Shown here in pieces: positions 55,151 to 64,000 of a stretch of DNA of 64,000 nucleotides. The stretch spans positions 1-64,000 of the forward strand of contig JAUIRK010000054.1 in NCBI GenBank assembly GCA_030549495.1, in the 5' to 3' direction. The notes under the pieces were generated by a model. The model worked only from the letters and a program-made list of their open reading frames with translations, was not told where the DNA came from and searched no databases. The position numbers and the translations under genes are program-made. This stretch comes from Nectonema munidae. Its lineage: Eukaryota; Nematomorpha; Nectonematoida; Nectonematidae. The first letter of the stretch is position 1, and each line of letters starts with the position of its first letter.

Positions 55151-55769
55151 GATTTATGGTTTTAAAAATTAGAAAAAAACATTTATAGTTGGTTTCATTT
55201 CAAAATGTTCTAAGTCTGTTCTACAAAAAGCTTAGTTGCATTGTTTTTTATTTCATACTTTCCATTGAATTAAATAGTGAATTCTCTTTACGATGGGCGG
55301 TTTTCATAAATATCTTTCTGTCTCCTTAGGAATGGTGACAACAAAAAGAAAGAAACCGATCTAAAAAAAACCCAAAAGAAAGCACCTTTTTTGGTTATGT
55401 ATTTTTTAGAAACCTACAAATTCTAGGCAAAAAATTAGGCGATTAAAACTCCGTAAAGCCAATATGAAATATCGGTCTAACCTGTTTAAAGCGATCCTGT
55501 TTCAATACCAAATTAATGTGGCTTGCTTAAGAAGATGACCCGCTTGAGCAGCTAGCTCCCTCATTTGTCCAAATTTAATAATTAAAAATAGGGAGATCAT
55601 TTTTTTTTTATGTTTTGTGTTTTAGTTAATTCAATATTATCTTGTAATAAACAAAAAAAGACTGTCTTATTTTTTCACACTCATTGTAGCTGTCATGTTT
55701 TCCAAGTCTATTATAACTTTGTTCAAGTGAGATGCATTGCCATGATATGTAGCAAATCTTTTTAACTCT

Positions 55770-56850
55770 TCAAGATATTGTAATGCTTCGATGACTGCGC
55801 AAGGCTTTGCTCTTGACTGTCAACTTTATTTTCATCATTGTTATCATTGTATCATTAACGCTATCAAGATCAAGAAGTTCCTGAACAGATTGGTTCAAAT
55901 CTATCAGGTGTTCAGCAGGAGGTAAGTTTTTGTCAACTTGATCCAGTTCTGTATACTCATGATTAAACACCTCTTTAGAGCGTGTAAATGTTGGAGCATG
56001 ATTCTTCTTTTCATTTTCTTGACATGAATGTAATTCGTTTTGTTAAAAATCAAAGTCAGCACGTACAAAACATTTTCCAATTGTTGAACTTTCGACTTCA
56101 TCCCATGACTTACCTAACCCGTATGCAGCATGAAAAAGAGTTCTTTTAAGTACCATCAATTTCTCATTGATTTAAAATGCAGGTGAGTTTTTTTACTATA
56201 TTTTATCTTCACTGTCTGTTTTTGTAGGAAGCAAAATTAAGTTTACATTTTCAACGTTAAAGTTAAAGTGTGATGGAGCATTGTCTAAAAAAGATTTTCG
56301 TTTCTGAACTTGCATACTTCTATTAAAATTTTCCAGCCAAGTTGTTCTTTCTTTGGAATTCTTAATAAAGGCATTTCTTACATGATATGTTTTCTTTGTA
56401 GCATTGCTTCGGAAAAACAATCCTGTTTCTTTACAAATTGTATGCAACTTTTCTTTCCATTTATAAACAGCACTTAAATCTACTTCATTGTGTTCTTCAC
56501 TAGCTGTACGAAGAAAAATATTATTCCCCTTCAAAAAACTTTGATACCATCCTTTAGAAGCTTGAAACGTGAAGTCTGAATTTGAACCAACGAATTATTT
56601 ACTAAAACTCTTCTGGAAGTCACATCTTTAAACCATTAGTTAAATTGTTAATTTCTTAATTACCAGTTTTCCTGCTTTTCCGTTTACCATTAGAAGATGC
56701 GTTACCTTCAATTCTTCTAAAATAATTCTTTGTACTTGATCTTTGCTCACTCCAAAAACTTCTACTTTGTGAGAGCTTTTCATTTTTTCATAAAGTTTCT
56801 ATGACTTTTATTTTATCAGATAACATTAGTGTCTTCATTTTATTACAAAT
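55770..56850 (-). pseudogene. pogo/Tigger-type transposase relic
   Basis: Read from 56850 down: LSDKIKVIETL and, after a frame break, VSKDQVQRII (CENP-B/pogo N-terminal DNA-binding domain). Next comes DLSAVYKWKEKLHTICKETG then LFFRSNATKKTY (about 56440), TWLENFNRSMQVQKRKSFLD then NAPSH (about 56290; the DNAxxH catalytic block) and NLILLPTKT. C-terminal acidic pieces follow in two frames (55770-56101). The order and the DNAPSH block identify a Tc1/mariner-pogo transposase of Tigger type. Internally deleted and frameshifted. Confidence 0.65.
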
Positions 56851-57740
56851 TTATGCGAAACTTATTACTTTTATGTCTTCAAACAAAAAAATATTTTGAA
56901 AATTGAATAACATTTTTTGTTATTCAATTAATAAAATAGTTTTGCAATTTTGAAAGGTCTATTTTATTTTATTTCACTATCAAATTTTCAGCCACGTAAC
57001 CAGCTATGGGGCACTTGGCGCTGGGCCTTTTCATCATTAAAAAATTGAAATTTACACATTGAAATGAAATAATGAATTAATTTTTGACACTGGGCTTATA
57101 CGAACAATATAAAGCAAATAAAATCCTAATTTGTAATTGTAAAGTCGAGATAATAAAGATTTTCTTTTGAAAGTTTGTTTTAGTAATTACACTTATTCTA
57201 ATGTGCACCACCGACTTCGTCATATCAATTGTAAAGAAATAAAAGCACACAAGTAGAGAAAGGAGCTCATAAGCACAAAGAGAAGAGTTGTTATAAGCAG
57301 TATTTGTTACTTTAATTTTAGACAAAAACAGTGGACTAAGCATATAAATAAGTACCTCATTTGGCCGCGTCTGTGTCATATAAAATGTTTGAGGGAACAA
57401 AGTTCAGATATCAATAAAAAATAACTAACTTTCAATACTATTTTAAATTTTTCGATAAGGCATATTTTACCTTTGTGATTTTTATTTTTTCTAAAACGAT
57501 TCCAATATTACGCCTTTTACTAAAGAAAATAATTTATTGAAGCTCATTCCTAAATATTGGTTTAATATGATAAAAATGTGAACAAAATGGATAACTAGTA
57601 GTTTAGGGCATTGCCTAGTAACAAAGTAGGTTTCCCAGAGAAGAAGAACCTTACTTCAAAATGAGTGAATAACAAAGCTATAATAAAACAAACAAACAAA
57701 ATAAACAAGTGAATTCAGTGACTTAATCGTTTTCAACTAT
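56851..57740. other. No gene recognised
   Basis: A+T-rich; the minus-strand ORF at 57077-57400 looks random. Confidence 0.5.
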
Positions 57741-57854
57741 TCTTTAAACCCCAAGACCCTTTATATTTCAAAGACAAAAATATAAATTTATTTTATTTAT
57801 TAGAATAAAAAAACTAAAATAAAAAAAAAATTCAAAAAATAATATGCCATCTTA

Positions 57855-59678
57855 TCAAACTTGACTTTTTTGACCATTTGGAAACAATGGGGTTAAGCAT
57901 ATATTTTCTTTCATATGAAAATCGGTAGCTCTATTGATTTGAATGATAAACAGAAGAACAAAGATTATGCAAACGTTCTTTGCACACGGCACATTCCAAT
58001 CTTGCATTTTTTTACAGACTCTACACCTTCCCTGATTTTTGCTTTTTTGCAGATAATGAGATTGTGCTACTATTTTTACTCTTTTACCAAGAGGTCCACT
58101 TCTTTCTACTGATCTTGGGTTTTTGATCAGACTTAAAACAATTGATCTTGTAAACTCTAATTGATCCGTTTTGCCAGCAGTTGCTCGATGAACTTTCCAT
58201 GAAGCTATTCTCATTTAATATCGAAAATCAATTTATGATCAACGATCCATACCACGTTTTCCAAGATATATTTGGACGGTGGCATCCAACTGCTTGATCT
58301 AAGAGATCTACACCTCCCATATGGCGATTATAAGAATTGATCAAGTATGGCTGTTGGACATATACTTTCTTTTTGTCTTCTTTAGACCATACACCTCCCA
58401 TATGGCGATTATAAGAATTGATCAAGTATGGCTGTATACTTTCTTTTTGTCTTCTTTAGACCATCTCAACACATTGCACAAAGGCTCAATATTTTCAAAG
58501 TTCGTTGCCAAATTCACATCTTTATTGTCCTTCCATTTTACTATCAACACATCGCCATCGTAAGATGCTATAAAATCCTCTCTTTTTCATTTTCGCAAAG
58601 TATTTTCACTAAAGTTGCAATTATATTCTTTCTTATTGTGCCAGTTGCTCTTATGTTTTTACTTTTCAAATATTTCAATAAAGAGTAAGAAGTAAAAAAA
58701 TTATCAAAGTAAAAACAATGTTTTGATGGATCAATGTTACTTTTTTTTATCAAGTCGGTAATAAACTCACCCCCAAACCACCGGTTTTTTTCTTACCATC
58801 AGCGCCACTATATAACTCAACTCTAATTGGAAAACCTGATGATGTTGCCATAACCCAATTTTTAAATCCAAATCTTATAGGTTTTCCTCTTATAAACATC
58901 TTGCAAGAGAGACGCCCAAAATAAGGAACCATCTGTTCGTCAATTGATATCTCTCTTTCCATACTTCCAAAAAAACTTAAAACACTATTTATATGAGAAT
59001 ACAAAGGCGCAATTTTAGCAATTTTATTTCCAGCTTCTATGCAACAGTTGTTTTTCAAATGAAAATATTTTTTAATTTGTTCAAATCTATTTCTAGAAAT
59101 AGAGTTAGAAACAAGCGGAACTTCAAAATCTTGTTGTTTCGACCAATACAATTTTTGTCGAGGAACATGATGATAGCCTGATAAAATTATTATACCTAAA
59201 AAAATATCCAACTCTTCACTTTCTATATCAAAATTTTGATCATTGTTTTGCATAACATACCTTTTAGTTTCTTCCAAAATCAGGTTTTTCAAATTGTCAT
59301 TATAGAAGAATCTGAAAATTTCGATTGGCTCTTTATTTATGAATTCTGAAAATTTATCAGCAAAATTAAACGCAGTTTCACAAAAAAACATTTCAAAAGG
59401 TGTATTAGAAGCTTGAAACCAGTTAGGCTTTATTTTGGAATCATGTGAAAAATCATCTCCTAAAGAATGAACTTCCACTCTTCCTGACACTTCAGAAGGA
59501 ATAAATTTTTTTTTAGGAAATTCTTGATCGCGTCATCTGCTTCATCATCAGTGATAATTTTATCGGCATCTTCGGGGGGTAACAAAACTAAGTCTAAATC
59601 ACCTTCAACTTTTTCAGAAAGAATAGCTATTTTATCAAGCGCTTCATCAAGATATAAAAAATTTTCTTTATTCTCCAT
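57855..59678 (-). pseudogene. piggyBac transposase 4, broken
   Basis: Starts about 59678 with an acidic N-terminus (LVLLPPEDADKIITDDEADD). The main open part (58750-59490) holds ISRNRFEQIKKYFHLKNN (about 59080), REISIDEQMVPYFGR (about 58940, catalytic Asp) and RFGFKNWVMATSSGFP. After a frame break at 58750-58760, HCFYFDNFFTSYSLLKYL (about 58700) has the second Asp. MGGVDLLDQ (about 58290) carries the third. The C-terminus has CRVCKKMQ...C (about 58000). An 81-bp tandem duplication sits just before the third Asp block. Several frameshifts. Confidence 0.88.
58310..58464. repeat. 81-bp in-frame tandem duplication in piggyBac transposase
   Basis: Units begin at 58310 and 58391 (ACACCTCCCATATGGCGATT). 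The second is slightly shorter. The first unit is 27 codons long, so the minus-strand reading frame survives and the INSYNRHMGGV block is present twice. Confidence 0.9.
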
Positions 59679-59826
59679 TTTAAAATTTATACAATTTTAT
59701 CTATAAAAAAACTGAAAATTAAAAAAGCCAACATATATTAATAAAAATATCTTATAAAATTTGAAATATATACTAGTTTATATTTTTTTCAACATAGTTT
59801 ATAAATTTGTATCACTGATAGTACCA

Positions 59827-59846
59827 TTGTTCCCATATGGGAACAA
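59827..59846. repeat. 20-bp perfect palindrome
   Basis: TTGTTCCCATATGGGAACAA is perfectly self-complementary. A related, imperfect palindrome lies inside the right end of piggyBac element 4 (about 60168-60186), in inverse orientation. Confidence 0.9.
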
Positions 59847-60384
59847 ATTGTAAATAAAGAGATCTAGAATACTTAGCTCATTGATTTTTAAAAATAGTCC
59901 ATATTCTTATTATCTCTAGACATATTTCTTACATTATATAGAAATTTTTTTTTTTGATTTTATAAATTTAATAGTTTTTAAACTAAATTGTAATAACAAC
60001 TAAAAAAATTTTAAAACCGAGTTTATTTTTAAATATAAAATTGCGCTTTAGAAAAGTATAAAAAAAAAGTTTTTTGTTATTTTATAAAAAATAAAGCATT
60101 TAAGATATTTTATATATATTGCTTAAAATTTTTTTTTAAAACCTCAATAAATTTTGTTTGTAAAAAGTGTTCCCGTTTGGGAGGAACATTGGGGCTAAAT
60201 GGGTTAATATCAACCAATCAGAAAAGAATCTGTTTGTTTTTGTTTTCAAGCACGAAAGCACATTGTGATGATTAGCTTTCCTCTGCCGCTATGATTTTAT
60301 TTTAACCACGTGCAATCTTACCTACCTTTAAATCTGCTTGGGAATAATACAATATAAGTTATGAGTAGTAATTTCGTATTTTAA

Positions 60385-60514
60385 CCCTTTCGTGAGCAGT
60401 GTATCATATATGATACATAAACAATGTTACCTTCGTCTTCTTTTTCAAATAGTTTTGTATATGAATCTTCTGCTTTTTAATAAATATCGTCTGATTTTTC
60501 TGGCAATTAAAGGG
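60385..60514 (+). mobile_element. TTAA MITE (family M1), copy 3
   Basis: A 130-bp element between TTAA (60381-60384) and TCAA. Ends CCCTTTCGTGAG and TTAAAGGG. A perfect palindrome GTATCATATATGATAC (60401-60416) lies 16 bp from the left end, the position where copy 1 has a different palindrome. The rest (ATCTTCTGCTTT, ATATCGTCTGATT) matches copy 1. Confidence 0.8.
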
Positions 60515-60831
60515 TCAACTGGCGTTCTTAAACTAAAAGTTTAAGTTTTTGACTGCGTTAGACAGGTGGTGGGTGCTCTTATACATTCAAAGTAAATGGA
60601 CAGCAATATAAAGTCTTTGGAGATTGCAAAACGTGGCGCGCATATAGAGATAGCGTTTTTAACAGGGCACACTATATCGTTTTATTCTGCATCTGTGTAG
60701 TTACAGGACCATTTCGAATAACTCAAAATCCTTTCATTTCGATCTTCTCTTCCAATCTTGTACAATTAAAACCAGGGCTATTATTTTTTACAATTAAATA
60801 TACATGCATATTCATTTTTAATAACATTTAG

Positions 60832-60972
60832 CCTGAAAACATTTGCTTGGTGTGTGAGAGAAGTTATTCCAAAATTTTGAAAACTTTGAACCAACCCGAT
60901 TTCCAAATTCTTTTAAGCGCGTATTTTGACATTCTTTGCAAATCCTTTGGAAATGTTGCTGAAGCGATTGTG
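60832..60972 (+). CDS. Prosaposin-like gene, first half of a saposin B domain
   Basis: A 47-codon phase-0 exon between ATTTAG and GTAAGA. It encodes ENICLVCERSYSKILKTLNQ through a third Cys (FDILCKSFGN), ending AEAIV. Spacing CxxC, then 27 residues to the third Cys, matches the first half of a SapB domain. Joined to the exon at 63499 it gives 11 residues to the fourth Cys, 24 to the fifth and 5 to the sixth, the standard six-cysteine saposin fold. The product would be a lysosomal or secreted sphingolipid-activator-type protein. Confidence 0.85.
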
Positions 60973-61491
60973 GTAAGACGCCTTTCCAAAAACTGTAAAC
61001 GCATTTTTGCTATATTGACCTGGTGCATGCATGTACCCCTCTACTTTATAACATGATTAAGTGATTTTACACTCCTCACTCACAATAAACACTTTGAGAA
61101 TGGAAAAACTTCTTTTATCTGGGGTGGGGTGCTGTGGTCTTCCTCTCTTCCACCAATAATTTTTATATTTTTTTGCTTGAAAAGTGTATACCTGAAACAA
61201 ATTTGTATATAAAATAAGAAAAATGAATGCATTGATCGAAATTTTTTAGAATGCAAACGCAAATGAAATTTCAGCTTCCTAAAAAGTTTCTGCTTTTAAG
61301 AGAAACATATTTTATTTTAGCATTTTGAATGATTTGCTCGAGCCATTCATCAATTCTTTTGGATCGATTACAGAGTAAGTGGATGATGATAACTATAAAA
61401 ACTATATTTAATATGATAAACGATGTTATGAAATTAGAGCATTTTTCCTAAATTTTTGTGTCGTAAACTAGGATATCTTTTAAGCTCTATA
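60973..61491. other. Intron between the two SapB half-exons (left part)
   Basis: A+T-rich; holds an exon-like segment at 61321-61374 that was rejected on phase. The hAT insertion begins at 61500. Confidence 0.6.
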
Positions 61492-62171
61492 GTCTATAGC
61501 AAGGTTTCCAACGGGGTCCACATTGACCCCTAAGGGTCCATAGGAAATTTAAGGGAGTCCATGGACAAAAATATGAATATTCGGGGTCCTTTTAACACAG
61601 TAAGGTGTTCATGAAGTCTTTGCCAAAAATAAATTTATCAGAATCCACTGCTTTTAGCGCATTGACAAGCTATTTATGCAATATATTCTAAAATGTTTAT
61701 ACTAAAAAGTGTATAATAGTAAAATAAAAATCGGATGTAGGCATATTTTATATGGTTTGGACATCTAATGACCATGTTTCTCATTTGTATCTAATCACCA
61801 TGTAAGTAACGATAACAATTTCCTAAAATGTTAAATTACTACTGACTGAGCTACGGATACCACAATATATTTATATTTGTTCTTTTTGTGTAATAAGAGT
61901 TACAAGTTAATTGTACAATACAATTATTAGCGAATAGTATCTATAATTTCATTCTTTGTTTGAATGAAGTTGATTACAGTTTACCTCTAGCTACTTGGCG
62001 CTTTGATTATTATCGAGGCCTGGATGTATATCGGATATGATGTATATCTAGTCCCTCTATTTCGGCACTTGAAATATAAGACTTGTTTCATTGAATTATT
62101 GAAAACTCACATTGTACATTATCAACATCTCACGTCATAAGCTTGATTGTTAAGCTTTGTTTTTAACTGAA

Positions 62172-62639
62172 CTTGCTTCGGTTAGCAGTAATTTAAAAGA
62201 TGATGACTGTATTGCATACTTTAACTATCTGAAAAATACTCACGAAGACATGATAATTCGTTTTAAAGACTTGTTAGAGCTAAAAATTCAAGACTAGATA
62301 TCCGATCGATTTGAGGTTAATGCTGCTGATGATGTTTCAATTGAACTTGTTGAATTATGTGACGGGTGGACTCAACGTTTATTTAATAAAGATGAACAAA
62401 ATGCACGGTGACGTAGTGAGTTGCCTTTAAATATCCGCTATTATGGGAAAACGTTAAAATGTCCATCATTGCTTCTCCGTCTTGTGGAATGTGGTTTTAG
62501 TTGTGCGAATCAGCTATCGACCAAGTATCGTAATCGTCTTGAGCTTGTGAAAAGAGGAGACCTTGGCCTGGCTCTATCGAATTTGGACCTAGATATTAAA
62601 AAATGGACTCCACAACATCAGGCGCAAGGACCTCATTAA
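62172..62639 (+). pseudogene. hAT transposase C-terminal relic
   Basis: Frames read NLKDDDCIAYFNYLKNTHED, then (after stops at about 62295 and 62409) LVECGFSCANQLSTKYRNRL followed by RGDLGLALSNL. The latter is the typical hAT C-terminal dimerisation block (ERGFSxxNxLxTKxRNRL type). The catalytic domain is absent. The sequence is related to ZBED5/FAM200-like hAT proteins, as is the relic at 33.8-35.2 kb. Confidence 0.75.
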
Positions 62640-62917
62640 TTTGTACGACGCCGTTACTTTTTTTAAGAATAATAAAATTTAAATGCTATATTCTACTTCT
62701 TTTTATTGATATTTGATTCAAAAATATTATGCCGAAAGATTTTTTGTTTATCTTGTTCAAGGAAGCCTTTATAGATGTGAAATTATGAATATAAAATATA
62801 TTGGGTTTTTTTAATTAACAATTAAAATTGAAATGTTTTCCTTATTTGAATATACATATTTATACATGTCTCTTATAGATCATGGGGGTCCACAGTTAAT
62901 AAGGTTATCGCTCAAAG

Positions 62918-63365
62918 CAGTGGTTCCCAACCTTTTTTATCCCGTTCCCCCCTTTTCAGTCACTTTTTTTACCTGTGGACCCCTACAACTGAATAGTTTG
63001 AGCCAACAAAATTAATCAAAGATTTTTATGCAAAAAATGATTCTAGTCATCTGATTAAATCGTATGCTTATTCATATGAAATCAGAGAAAGCGTAAAGCC
63101 TGACATAAAATGTGAATAAAATTTTTTTCCAATTAAAATATAAATTTTTCAAAAATATTGTAACTAATAAAAAGGATATATTAACATTGAAAATATGAAA
63201 CTTTAAAAAAGGGAAGAAAATATTTATTTAAAAAGACTCTAAATATATATTTATATTGATTTAGAAAATAGAAATATTTAAAGGAGATTCAGCATAAGTA
63301 GTTTGAAGTAGAATTTCCATGGACCCCTTGAAATTCTTCCATGGACCCTCGGTTGGGAACCACTG
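62918..63365. mobile_element. hAT MITE (448 bp) with 8-bp TSD
   Basis: 15-bp perfect terminal inverted repeats CAGTGGTTCCCAACC at 62918-62932 and, inverted, 63351-63365. Flanked by GCTCAAAG at 62910-62917 and 63366-63373. Non-coding and A+T-rich inside. Inserted into the hAT element at 61500-63406. Confidence 0.95.
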
Positions 63366-63498
63366 GCTCAAAGGGTCCACAAGCAAAAAAAGGTTGGAAA
63401 CCCCTGGTCTATAGTCTACTTTTAGGTTTTCTATTTATAATTTTACCTTGACATGAAGATTACCAATACTAATTCCTCTTTCTTTTTTACTTTAAAAG

Positions 63499-63621
63499 TG
63501 CAAATCACTTGTCGACAAAGATCTTCAAAAGGTGATTAAAAAAACGATTGCCGTTCTTTCTTCTAGAAACTACTGCAAGGTTCTACACTTTTGTGAAAAT
63601 TCTAGTCCGCTTGCTCAAAAG
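63499..63621 (+). CDS. Prosaposin-like gene, second half of the saposin B domain
   Basis: A 41-codon phase-0 exon between TTTAAAAG and GTATTT. Begins with the fourth Cys (CKSLVDKDLQKVIKKT) and ends with YCKVLHFCENSSPLAQK, giving Cys five and six at the canonical spacing. The preceding intron contains the nested hAT insertions. Confidence 0.85.
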
Positions 63622-63677
63622 GTATTTTATACATTTTTTATTTTGTCCACACTATAAATACTTAACTTTCATTTCAG

Positions 63678-63758
63678 GAAAAGGTATTGGGTGTTGACGT
63701 ATGTAAAGACTGTCAGAAGGTTGTTCAAGGCACAAGGGTGTTTTTGGATAAATCTGAA
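63678..63758 (+). CDS. Prosaposin-like gene, start of a further saposin B domain
   Basis: A 27-codon phase-0 exon between ATTTCAG and GTATTT: EKVLGVDVCKDCQKVVQGTR. The CxxC pair opens another SapB domain, so at least two SapB units follow the SapA exon and the gene continues beyond the window. Confidence 0.8.
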
Positions 63759-63895
63759 GTATTTTCATCTCTTTTTTCCTTACTCACATTTAAGCGCTAT
63801 CTATAGGCTCTATTGTATCCTACGGTGAGAATAAAGTTACACAATTTTAGAATGAAAATTTAAAATGCTTTGAAAAACATTAGTTATTATATTAA

Positions 63896-64000
63896 CCCGT
63901 TATCGGCCAGAATAAGCAGACGATATCTAATGTAAAGCAGACGATTTGTATCAAATCACTAATAAATAATTACAATCTGTTAAGCTTTTTAAAAAAATCG
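63896..64000 (-). mobile_element. TTAA MITE (family M1), copy 4, cut by window end
   Basis: Begins CCCGTTATCGGCCAG after TTAA (63892-63895), with GCAGACGAT repeats at 63917 and 63940. Same orientation as the copy at 29539. The palindrome end lies outside the window. Confidence 0.7.

Larger units (their letters stand above)
57744..60203 (-). mobile_element. piggyBac element 4
   Basis: The right end reads CCCATTTAGCCCCAATG on the minus strand, directly inside TTAA (60204-60207), followed by a TGTTCC/GGAACA palindrome. The left end is uncertain: TTTAAACCCC at about 57743 is a candidate only. The transposase relic lies at 57855-59678. A second palindrome-bearing string in inverse orientation at about 59811-59855 means that the part from there to 60203 could be a separate small element. 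Confidence 0.65.
61500..63406 (+). mobile_element. hAT element with 8-bp TSD, inside a saposin intron
   Basis: Left terminus CAAGGTTTCCAACGGGGTCC. The complement of the right terminus is CAGGGGTTTCCAACC. A perfect 8-bp target duplication GTCTATAG lies at 61492-61499 and 63407-63414. It contains a transposase C-terminal relic and a nested hAT MITE (62918-63365). Without the MITE and its duplicated site the element is about 1.45 kb, so it is internally deleted. Confidence 0.9.

Noticed and set aside
61321-61374. Exon-like segment (TTTTATTTTAG acceptor, GTAAGT donor) encoding ILNDLLEPFINSFG, at first taken as part of the SapB domain
   Set aside because: Its phase fits neither neighbour, whereas direct joining of 60972 to 63499 is phase 0 and gives perfect saposin cysteine spacing. 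It could only be a frame-breaking cassette.
1-64000. CRISPR array, bacterial operon or prophage
   Set aside because: No spacer-repeat pattern, ribosome-binding sites or bacterial gene organisation; splice sites, SINEs and LTR elements show that this is eukaryotic nuclear DNA.

Overview
The window is A+T-rich nuclear DNA from an animal, most likely an arthropod-type invertebrate; the species cannot be fixed from the sequence. The evidence is intron-split genes, a metazoan-type mitochondrial ribosomal protein gene, and a dense mixture of metazoan transposon types: LINEs, tRNA-derived SINEs, Ty3/gypsy and BEL/Pao LTR elements, piggyBac, hAT, Zator, MULE and pogo/Tigger. Only two host genes are well supported. 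One is mitochondrial ribosomal protein mL42 (29967-30371, +). The other is a prosaposin-like gene on + that runs from at least 49234 to beyond 63758, whose introns carry most of the right third of the window.

Layout. 1-9.7 kb: two LINEs in tandem. The first is a PHD/CCHC-type element without RNase H. The second carries RNase H and is nearly intact, with one visible frameshift. 9.8-14.2 kb: a SINE, an inverted truncated copy of the second LINE family and an OTU-like coding relic. 14.3-18.3 kb: a complete Ty3/gypsy element with nearly identical LTRs, a 5-bp TSD and a primer site complementary to its own LTR. 19-21 kb: a possible decayed histone H3 gene with a histone-type stem-loop, a SINE and low-complexity DNA. 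21.1-26.7 kb: a TTAA-bounded piggyBac element interrupted by a Zator element with a 3-bp TSD. 27.9-29.7 kb: two 128-bp TTAA MITEs and a second Zator relic. 30.0-30.4 kb: the mL42 gene. 30.8-37.0 kb: a hAT relic holding a BEL/Pao fragment, then a FLYWCH/MULE relic. 37.2-43.4 kb: LINE copies, SINE copies and an (ACCT)n tail. 43.6-49 kb: two more piggyBac relics. 49.2-63.8 kb: the prosaposin-like gene, with pogo/Tigger, piggyBac, TTAA MITE and nested hAT insertions in its introns.

How the parts relate. The SINEs at 9.8 kb and the LINEs at 9.7, 11.4, 37.3 and 43.0 kb share a 3'-terminal motif, the pattern expected when a SINE is copied by a partner LINE. The 128-130-bp MITEs have TTAA targets and CCC termini like the piggyBac transposases nearby and carry a palindrome at one end. 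Insertion order can be read directly at three places: Zator inside piggyBac, a hAT MITE inside a larger hAT copy that is itself inside a saposin intron, and the gypsy element inside an older sequence.

Limits: boundaries and frames were read by eye. Divergent relics may be missed, and three homopolymer-rich stretches (about 20.05-20.29, 34.15-34.43 and 40.31-40.44 kb) look like assembly errors rather than biology.
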